From Methanobacteriota archaeon (GTDB lineage Archaea > Thermoplasmatota > Poseidoniia > Poseidoniales > Thalassarchaeaceae): a stretch of 42,091 nt of DNA. This document shows positions 33,301 to 39,608 of the stretch, in pieces (the first letter of the stretch is position 1; each line of letters starts with the position of its first letter). Below the pieces are notes generated by a model. The model saw nothing but the letters and a program-made list of their open reading frames with translations. It was not told the DNA's origin and searched no databases. A program made the translations under genes and the position numbers. The DNA is taken from the NCBI GenBank assembly GCA_002698225.1, contig NZWD01000005.1, forward strand, positions 1 to 42,091, in the 5' to 3' direction.

Positions 33301-36039
33301 TGATGGGTCGCGAGGGTCGAGAGTCCAGAGATTGCCTCCATTGTAGACATCTCCAATCCACCTGCGATGCTCCATCTCCCACCCGTCTGGCATACCATCA
33401 CCATCGGTATCTGGATTGGTGGGGTCGGTAGGCCCATCTGTCCCGCCACCTGCTCCTGAACCCAACCAGCCCTCAAGATGGACCTGTTCGGCCAAATCTC
33501 CGGTATCTTCGTCACATAGATAATCATCATTGAGGTAATGGCAATCGAAGTTCGTCGACTCGGCGAACCATCCCCAATACTCCTCTCCATCCGTCAGCCC
33601 ATCGCCGTCGGTATCCGTGTCCCTAGGGTCGCTTCCGTTGAAGCCGCCCTCAGTAGAAGAGACGAATCTGTACTCATCTAGGTTGGTCCAATCTCGGTTG
33701 AGAGTGAATCCATCAGCTGAAGAGAAATACACCCCATCAGCATCAGCGTCACGGTCCCTGTCATAGGGATCTGTGGGGTCCAATCCATAGACAAACTCCC
33801 AACCATCGGGCATCCCATCTAGGTCCGAGTCAACCGAAGTAGGGTCGATTGGCATGATGTTCATGTATCGCCCGGGTGAGATTCCCGCGAATACCCAGAT
33901 GTTAGACCCTTGATTTAGAGTGGTCAAAGAGGTAACTAGGCCTGGAATTCGTGTCTGATTGAGGCCCAGATCAAGGATTCCTGCATATCCTCCCTCCAAG
34001 CACCAAGTACCGTCCCTAGAGCCTAGGTAGATCATGCCATCCATTGGAAGAATGGAGTGGATGTCATTAGCTCCGTTCTGCCAGCGTTCTATGTTGTACA
34101 TGCGCTCGGTGTCGAAAGCGGTTCGTGGCATTTGAATCAGTAATTGCAAATCTAAGAGGTGTAAACCTCCTGCAGTTCCCACCCAGACTCCGGCGACTTC
34201 CTCTACTTGCCCCGTGGCATCAAGTGGGCCTGCCTTGACGAGCGCATTGACTATCGCAGACTTGGAGATGTTCAGAAGGTCGGCCCGTTGTACGAACTCC
34301 TCGGCATTCTCACGGTCGAATACCCACCAGGGGTTTCCTATCGAAGTCGAGCCATCGGTGGTATTCCATGCAATCAGGCCCGCATCAGTGCCTATGAGTA
34401 GAAGTGGCCCTCGACCGAACATAGGGACATGGGTGACATCCCTAGCATTGGCATCGGCATTGGTGAGAATCTCCCTCATTGCCTCATTAAGGACAGGTGT
34501 AGATAGTTCGGCTGAGTCTTCACTGAGGCTCAGGGTCGCGGTCCAAGCCGAGGAGTTGCCGAACACAATCAAGTCGAGGTCTCCGCTTCCTGTGTCAAGT
34601 TGGGCAATCTCCTCGATTGGCCCTAATTCAGATTGTGAGAATGTTTCCATCACAGGGAGACCGTTCTCTAGAGATACAAAGTGGAGTCCTACATTGCTGC
34701 CGATGAGTAGGTAATCTGAATCTCCCGAAGACCATCTGAGCATGGTGTTCATCTCAAGGCCTGAAGGCAGAGTGTGCAGTACTGCAGTGCCGCCAAACGG
34801 GTCGATGGCGGTGATTCCGTATTTCGAGCCAACTAGGAGCCTATCTCTAGATTGGTCGGGAATCACAGTATGCACGGCACCGTCAACCAAGCCCGGAGTT
34901 GTGGACTGGTCGAATGAAACGAAAGATTCGTCTTCCGAGGTAATCTGGTTGCCCCTCAGTCCCGGAGTCACCCAAGCCCCCTGATCGTGATGAATCATAT
35001 ATTCCTCGTAATTGCTGAATGCTTCGCCCCAATGTACCGTGGCAGTAGAAATGTCCGGGACGATGAAACCATCTCGGTCTAGGTCCCATCCGTCTAAATC
35101 AGTGTCCTCAATCGCGTCACTGGAGTTCCTCGGGTCGAGACCATAGTGCACCTCCCAACCATCCGGAATACCATCACCGGGGACTGCTAGGCCAACGGCG
35201 AGAACCTCCGACCAAGTGTAGTAATCGGAATCTGGTTCGGTAGGGTCGCTTCCGAGCCAACCATCGTCGCCGGTGGCCCTCTCCACAGTCTTCTGACATG
35301 AGTCTCTGGTGAGTCCGGGAATCTCGCCAGCGCACCATAGCCCATCTCTCTCAGTAATCCAGTCATCGGGAGTCCCATACAGGTACTCCTCCGAATTGGT
35401 ATATCTCTCTCCCAAGTCGATGATTCCGTCTCTGTTGACATCGAAGCCATCGCCACACCCAAAGGTGAAATCCTCGCAACTGTCGATATCCTCGGAAGAA
35501 TCAGAGGGATCTAATGGGTCGAACCATAGACATTGCCAAGCGTTCGTGGCGTTTTGGTATCCCAAGCCGCCCTCTGTGCACATGTGAATCTCATATCCGT
35601 CAGGTAGTCCATCTCCATCTGTGTCAGCGACTCTGGGGTCGAGATACTCTCTTAATCCAGAATCGGTGAGATGAGGGGGTTTTCCTGTCAGTGATAAGCG
35701 GTCGAAGCATGTATCCAGTGTGTAGGGCCAGCAGAACTCCAGCAGAGCACTGGCTCCATCACTATCGTGATCCGACATGTTGTCAGTCGAGTTCATTGGA
35801 TCGAGGCCATGGACTGAGATTACTCCCGTGCTACTCTCAACTAGCCTAGTGCTTCCGAATATTGACTCGTGGAGATCCGGTATTTGATCACCATCCTCGT
35901 CTGTTACAGGAGGCCCTCCTCTGTCTGCAGTAATTGGATCGGTGGACGAAACAGACGATTGCGGCCGGGTCTGGGAGATGAAGGTCATACTACCTAGGAT
36001 GAGCAGTGTCAGGAGCAAGGCTGTCTGCTTGCGGCGCAT
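30328..36039 (-). CDS. Giant secreted protein with Asp-rich calcium-type repeats and an internal beta-propeller-like region
   Basis: It is about 1903 residues from the ATG at 36039, which follows AGGTGA by 5 nt and begins a clean signal peptide (MRRKQTALLLTLLILGSM). In-frame starts at 36108 (ATG) and 36114 (GTG) would add 23-25 residues. About fourteen motifs of the type D(S/T)D-x-DGMPDGWE are spread along the chain, each usually followed ~20-30 residues later by a NPxDxxD...DxDGDG unit. These resemble thrombospondin type-3 and dockerin calcium loops. A segment near 380-730 lacks them and shows WD/PQQ-like strands (DRLLVGSKYGITAIDPFGG, LLLIGTDAGLIAWNTTDG), suggesting a beta-propeller. No C-terminal membrane span is seen, so the protein is probably released or held by partners. 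A role in adhesion or polymer capture is inferred. Confidence 0.88.
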   Translation of the reverse strand: MRRKQTALLLTLLILGSMTFISQTRPQSSVSSTDPITADRGGPPVTDEDGDQIPDLHESIFGSTRLVESSTGVISVHGLDPMNSTDNMSDHDSDGASALLEFCWPYTLDTCFDRLSLTGKPPHLTDSGLREYLDPRVADTDGDGLPDGYEIHMCTEGGLGYQNATNAWQCLWFDPLDPSDSSEDIDSCEDFTFGCGDGFDVNRDGIIDLGERYTNSEEYLYGTPDDWITERDGLWCAGEIPGLTRDSCQKTVERATGDDGWLGSDPTEPDSDYYTWSEVLAVGLAVPGDGIPDGWEVHYGLDPRNSSDAIEDTDLDGWDLDRDGFIVPDISTATVHWGEAFSNYEEYMIHHDQGAWVTPGLRGNQITSEDESFVSFDQSTTPGLVDGAVHTVIPDQSRDRLLVGSKYGITAIDPFGGTAVLHTLPSGLEMNTMLRWSSGDSDYLLIGSNVGLHFVSLENGLPVMETFSQSELGPIEEIAQLDTGSGDLDLIVFGNSSAWTATLSLSEDSAELSTPVLNEAMREILTNADANARDVTHVPMFGRGPLLLIGTDAGLIAWNTTDGSTSIGNPWWVFDRENAEEFVQRADLLNISKSAIVNALVKAGPLDATGQVEEVAGVWVGTAGGLHLLDLQLLIQMPRTAFDTERMYNIERWQNGANDIHSILPMDGMIYLGSRDGTWCLEGGYAGILDLGLNQTRIPGLVTSLTTLNQGSNIWVFAGISPGRYMNIMPIDPTSVDSDLDGMPDGWEFVYGLDPTDPYDRDRDADADGVYFSSADGFTLNRDWTNLDEYRFVSSTEGGFNGSDPRDTDTDGDGLTDGEEYWGWFAESTNFDCHYLNDDYLCDEDTGDLAEQVHLEGWLGSGAGGGTDGPTDPTNPDTDGDGMPDGWEMEHRRWIGDVYNGGNLWTLDPRDPSDKDEDADGDGLSNLCEYSWSNLLETVLREGLPTHGETSEAAANWSATDPNNIDSDGDSLPDGWEARYACSWNKDNSGINPLNGSDYLNNPDGDGYDIDRDGNLSLEESLVNWLEYHLKSSILYGDQTAAGELYPENFTTLLWNDTWMDSAEDSFGDRTSLAYSSLVNGTTSQDVGSANPLSADSDRDGMPDGWEFYFARWSLFDGGWTLNPVDETDRTGDPDRDGMNNWEEYNVIDSNLSETDDLITVPQFYLLSVGGELLASPWLSAQSSASFGTFLTDEQVNKTGRTADPNNPDTDNDGLLDGIELIFTRWNATDEVWTLNPLVAGDGNYDSDRDGLTDLVELNLTFNNPANGGLSPPDAPRMWEEAEQIDPDEAVNRVFRILFNKEGRAELAIAQFEDWQDGGTAQPVVSALLGASDPNAEDTDRDGMSDGYEYWFTEWNLEENSWEMNPLTDSDIHADSDGDSFDCNGDGYISDSESFDNLAEYDARVYGKRSAVDTIPNGTGLVSYGADAVTAQIEENGLAYEAAFAQLYVLFSTKSLVSAERAGLINEIDPDTFNYSIAGVSDPTDEDSDRDGMPDGWEFCYSIYGEFLPVNSYRWSMNPINPLDTEYDPDADGWYDRSWEDIPADQGTWEGREFSPAPVEQQIGQGFQDLYFSNLMEFENGTHPLDSDSDDDSMVMKPIMQSGIVIDYVQDTNLSDGREVFKYGTNPLDNDTDGDMMPDFYEYYRGWNEANDNWSSYLKIEVIWQQISATNWKPVNITGSNIARPELTWTWFTHDATDSSDSGQDADNDGSWDCSSGSCVYVPYNNFQEYYGLVNASLASPSLVRGAGLFDCSGDIVQEWWQLRESLLGTCSGSAALSTNYFRMYRFNDADMLYALIIDDNDIDYEDVDSSNDVVLVNGAWTDEYQRFAGDQYHLPNTGLGEYVYGWWLIDIDGDQVADGTDPTNWDTDGDWLNDFFEIEDDMLDGVRGNSGSPIRYDDRTTS

Positions 36040-36215
36040 GGCTTCACCTACTGTTGTACTCAGCGCCGTTGGATGACTTATCATGCTGATGGAGCGCCGT
36101 TCGGACATGTTCACAGGTGCTTATGCCGACGGTGATGCCGTCGTGAGTCGAAAACACGCTTGATTGTGTCATTCTCATGGATTGGTTCAAGGAGGTTCAG
36201 TGTCGTCTCTATCAT

Positions 36216-37025
36216 ATGGGTATGGAGATTACTCATCTAGGCTCAGGGAGTGCTGGGAACTCGACCTTGCTGAGGTCGGATGAGACGAATGTTCTGATTG
36301 ACTGTGGCTTCTCTCTCAAACGGATGGAAGCAAGGCTGAGGATGGTCGATTTAGAACCGTCGTCAATCGATGCTATACTAGTTACGCATCATCACTCTGA
36401 CCATTCGAGGACAGCCCTGAGGGCCTCGAAGAATTGGGGCGCAATCTTGCACTCTAATCTCGAAACTGCAACTAGAATGGGTTGGGAACCAATGGCCGAA
36501 TGCAGGACATTTGGGGCCTTGGAGAGGATAGTCGTGTCAGATGACATTAGTCTGCTTCCAATCCCAGTTCCTCACGATGATGCAGACAATGTCGCTGTGA
36601 TAGCAAGTAATGGCGGTGGTCGCAGGGCAGCCGTAGTGACTGACTTGGGCGAGCTTACTGTTGATTTGATGCGTCACCTTTCAGGCTGTAGCCATATCTC
36701 AATTGAGGCTAATTACGACCATTCTAGGCTGATGAGTGGCCCCTATCCGGAGTCCCTCAAACGCAGGATTTCAGGTAGGGGAGGTCACCTCTCCAATGTA
36801 CAAACAGGGGATGCTTTGTCCGAGATCGTAAGTGAACGACTGGAGAGTATTGTGTTGTGTCATCTGTCAGAGAGTAATAACGCCCCCCATCTTGCAGAGA
36901 GTGAGGTCTTGATGGCAATGGGAGACAGGTTCTCAGGGAGGATTGGTATTTCCATGCAGAGCGGTCCCGAGTTCAGCAACTGGCTGGGTCAGTCTGAGCC
37001 TGAGCGAATTAGCAGTAGAATCTAG
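36216..37025 (+). CDS. Metallo-beta-lactamase-fold hydrolase (YycJ/WalJ-like)
   Basis: This is a 269-residue hydrolase from the ATG at 36216. An ATG at 36177 would add 13 residues not seen in the family. The N-terminus is the YycJ/WalJ pattern MEITHLGSGSAGNSTLLRSDETNVLIDCGFSLK... The zinc site is ILVTHHHSDH, with further ligands likely in PVPHDDADN, VTDLGE and LCHLSESNNAP. Relatives include DNA exonucleases linked to repair and ribonucleases of the MBL group; which nucleic acid it acts on is not evident. No beta-CASP insert is present. The gene is divergent from the giant protein gene and ends convergently with the STAND ATPase, overlapping by 4 nt. Confidence 0.85.
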   Translation: MGMEITHLGSGSAGNSTLLRSDETNVLIDCGFSLKRMEARLRMVDLEPSSIDAILVTHHHSDHSRTALRASKNWGAILHSNLETATRMGWEPMAECRTFGALERIVVSDDISLLPIPVPHDDADNVAVIASNGGGRRAAVVTDLGELTVDLMRHLSGCSHISIEANYDHSRLMSGPYPESLKRRISGRGGHLSNVQTGDALSEIVSERLESIVLCHLSESNNAPHLAESEVLMAMGDRFSGRIGISMQSGPEFSNWLGQSEPERISSRI

Positions 37026-39550
37026 TTGCCCATCACAGCCCTATGCACAGAGTTCTGGACCTCTCTCATCCTGTCGACAGCCCCTAATTCCCTGAATACC
37101 GATAGGGAGCGTTGCAGGTAATCCATCTTCTGCGAACGGTCGCTCTCGACCTCTCCTAATCGTGCAAGAACCTCGCCCTGTAGCATCCTGAAATCGTTAG
37201 CCTCTGCGAGAACAAGAGCATCGATGTACTGCTCTGATGCCTCTTCTTTACGGCCTGCATCGTTCAACACCTGTCCGAGAAGCATCGAGACTTCGACCGC
37301 GCTGTGCGGGTCAGTCTGATCTGAGAGAATATCTAGAGCGGCTGAGTAATACTGCATTGCCAACTCGTTCTCCTTGACGCGTGCGTAGTACCTGCCGAGA
37401 ACAGCCATCGCCCTAGCATGAGAGATGTCTGTCTCTCTATTCTCTGTGTCCTCGAATGCCCTTAGTGCGTGCTCTCTGGCTCGGTCTAACTCTCCCATCT
37501 CGAGATAAGCTGCAGCCATCCTGATACGCGCCTCACACAACTCTGGATGGTCTTCTGATTCAAGCAACTTCTCGACATTTGAGTAGACTTCGAGGGCGTG
37601 CCTGAGGTCCCTCCTTCGCCTGAAGATGTAGCCCATGTTGTTGTACGAGCGAGCAGCCCCAACCGAGTCCCTGAGTTTAATTTGAATCTCTAGGGCCTTG
37701 CGATGCATCTCTAATGCATCATCCATTGCTCCGCGTTTGACTGCGATGTCTGCTCTGGCAGAAAGTAGACGTGATAGCTCTTCAGCCATACTATTCTTGC
37801 GAGCGATTGGGATAGCGGCATCATACTCGCTCTCGGCCTCGTCCCAGCGCCCTTGAATAGAGAGGATATCTCCTCTCAATTCGTGGATGATACACCAGCT
37901 TCGGGAGTCGAAGCCCTCTCTCTCGAGAGATCTAAGGATGCCTAGAAGTTCGGTATGTCCGGCCTTCACCAGTTTGTGTCCCTCCGAGGATAGTACCTCA
38001 GCTAGGTCCTCCGTTCCGCCGGACTCGTTCAGGTGATGGATATACTCGATCCTGTCGGCTGCCGCCTCCAATCGGTTCCTGTACCATTCCTTGGCATTGC
38101 TGTGCAACTCCTGTCGCAGAGACTCCTCCATTGAGCGAGTGAGAAACTCTCTCACTAAGTCATGGACATCATAGTGATCGCTGTCAGCCTGTCTAGCCAG
38201 ACCTTTCTCCACTAGGCTGTCTAGGAGTTCCGTCTCTGTGTCTAAAGCGCTAATTGACTCCAAAGGCATCGGCTCTCTGAAAACGGCAATGGCACCTAGC
38301 AACCTCTTCTCGGGCCCGGAGAGTCTACTGAATATCTCCTGCTCGACGAAGGCCTCTAGAGTGGCGTGGAAGGTCTCGCCTACATTGCCTCTGTTAATCA
38401 ACTCCAAAACCAGCGGATGGCCTCTAGAAAGGGTGTAGATGTGAAGGAATTGAGTTGTATCGATATTTGGCATGGCTGTGAGAATCTGCCTGCTAGAATC
38501 CTGATCTAATCCTTCCAATGGCATCACTAGTGTGACAATTCGGCCAGAAGAGTCGGACTCAGGAACGACCATTCTGAAGGAGCGTGAGAACAGCACCAAA
38601 CCGACATCTTGCAGTTCCGATATTTTCAGAGTCATCGACCTGAGTGCAGAAATTAGAGTCTCATCACCTACTTTGTGAAGGTCATCGACGACAATCAGAG
38701 CTGGCGTGTCCTGTAGGCCTTCTACAATCAGGTCAACAGCTAGATTCGCCTGAGGGACAGGGGTTGCAGCTAGGTAGTCAGACAGGTCGTTGTGGCCTAA
38801 AGCAGACAACCACTCAGATGTCACTTCGAAGAATGCCCTCGAGCCTTCCCAATCCTGACATCTGTGATATAGTAGATTTCTGCGATGTGTGAAGTGCTCT
38901 AGCAGTTTTCCGGCCAGAGAGGTTTTTCCTATTCCGGCTATTCCAGGGACAAGAATTGAGCTTGAGTGATCCTCTAGCAGGGCTACCATGCTAGCCAGTT
39001 CACCTTCTCTTCCGAAGAATCTCCTAGAACGCGGGAGGTCGTTCAGCGAGGATACTAGTTGCTTCTCTATATGCTTAGAGAGATCCCTCTCGATTAGTTC
39101 CGGTGAGAGTATGGAAAGGTCTACTGTTCCAGTATCATCGATGTATCGTAGGAAATCCACATGTCTGAGTGGAAGGTCAGTTGAATCTAGAGCATGTCCC
39201 AGTTCCATAGACTCTGATCGGCCGTCAGGATGAACTAATCTGACGGCCTGGGTGCTGACCTTAGCCCAGATATCATCGGCTATGCTGGCTCCTTCCTCAG
39301 TCAAAAAGTACGCCTTGCGCTTTCGAGAAACTCCTGAGACATGAGCCTGTCTCTCAATCAGGTGCCCTTGCTCGCGCATACCGGCTATTGCACGGGGCAC
39401 ATTAGACCGGGCTATGGCAACAGCATTAGCAATCCCCATCTGAGATAGGGCGAAAGGGACCTCGACCTTGTCAGCGTGATCTACATAATCCCTCAGATGC
39501 AGCAAAATGCGCTCCTGAACCCCGGGCCTGGGAACGGCCATGGTTGTCAT
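37022..39550 (-). CDS. STAND-family ATPase: winged helix, NB-ARC/NACHT-like ATPase, TPR repeats
   Basis: This is an 842-residue signalling ATPase of the STAND class. Residues about 10-100 are a winged-helix DNA-binding-like domain (NAVAIARSNVPRAIAGMREQGHLIER, then RKRKAYFLTEEG). An ATPase module follows: GREGELASM, Walker A GIAGIGKTSLAG near 205, Walker B ALIVVDDLH near 285, and a sensor-like VLFSRSFR. A helical/winged section follows (HPLVLELINRG; DVHDLVREFL). About 270 residues of TPR units complete the protein (SYNNMGYIFRRRRDLRHALEVY, AMAVLGRYYARVKENELAMQYY). STAND proteins oligomerise when the repeat domain senses a ligand. Domain order suits a transcription regulator like MalT/AfsR; an immune-type sensor is possible, but no effector nuclease or defence neighbour is present. 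The ATG at 39550 is the start. Confidence 0.88.
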   Translation of the reverse strand: MTTMAVPRPGVQERILLHLRDYVDHADKVEVPFALSQMGIANAVAIARSNVPRAIAGMREQGHLIERQAHVSGVSRKRKAYFLTEEGASIADDIWAKVSTQAVRLVHPDGRSESMELGHALDSTDLPLRHVDFLRYIDDTGTVDLSILSPELIERDLSKHIEKQLVSSLNDLPRSRRFFGREGELASMVALLEDHSSSILVPGIAGIGKTSLAGKLLEHFTHRRNLLYHRCQDWEGSRAFFEVTSEWLSALGHNDLSDYLAATPVPQANLAVDLIVEGLQDTPALIVVDDLHKVGDETLISALRSMTLKISELQDVGLVLFSRSFRMVVPESDSSGRIVTLVMPLEGLDQDSSRQILTAMPNIDTTQFLHIYTLSRGHPLVLELINRGNVGETFHATLEAFVEQEIFSRLSGPEKRLLGAIAVFREPMPLESISALDTETELLDSLVEKGLARQADSDHYDVHDLVREFLTRSMEESLRQELHSNAKEWYRNRLEAAADRIEYIHHLNESGGTEDLAEVLSSEGHKLVKAGHTELLGILRSLEREGFDSRSWCIIHELRGDILSIQGRWDEAESEYDAAIPIARKNSMAEELSRLLSARADIAVKRGAMDDALEMHRKALEIQIKLRDSVGAARSYNNMGYIFRRRRDLRHALEVYSNVEKLLESEDHPELCEARIRMAAAYLEMGELDRAREHALRAFEDTENRETDISHARAMAVLGRYYARVKENELAMQYYSAALDILSDQTDPHSAVEVSMLLGQVLNDAGRKEEASEQYIDALVLAEANDFRMLQGEVLARLGEVESDRSQKMDYLQRSLSVFRELGAVDRMREVQNSVHRAVMGN

Positions 39551-39608
39551 ATTGGTTGAGCGTAATCATCCACTCAAGAAGTTTCGTGAGAAGCGAGCCT
39601 AAAGTGAT

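Noticed and set aside
33057-33590. Second minus-strand frame of 177 codons within the giant repeat gene
   Set aside because: It is a frame-shifted reading of the repeated Asp/Gly codons. The length comes from the low stop frequency of the repeats, not from a separate gene.
32000-36000. CRISPR-like or tandem DNA repeats in the giant protein gene
   Set aside because: The repetition is at protein level with variable codons and irregular spacing. There are no identical direct repeats with unique spacers.
37022-39550. Complete antiviral (Avs-type) defence system around the STAND ATPase
   Set aside because: No effector nuclease, protease or membrane-pore domain is fused to it, and neighbours are a YycJ-like hydrolase and surface proteins, so a defence call is not supported.
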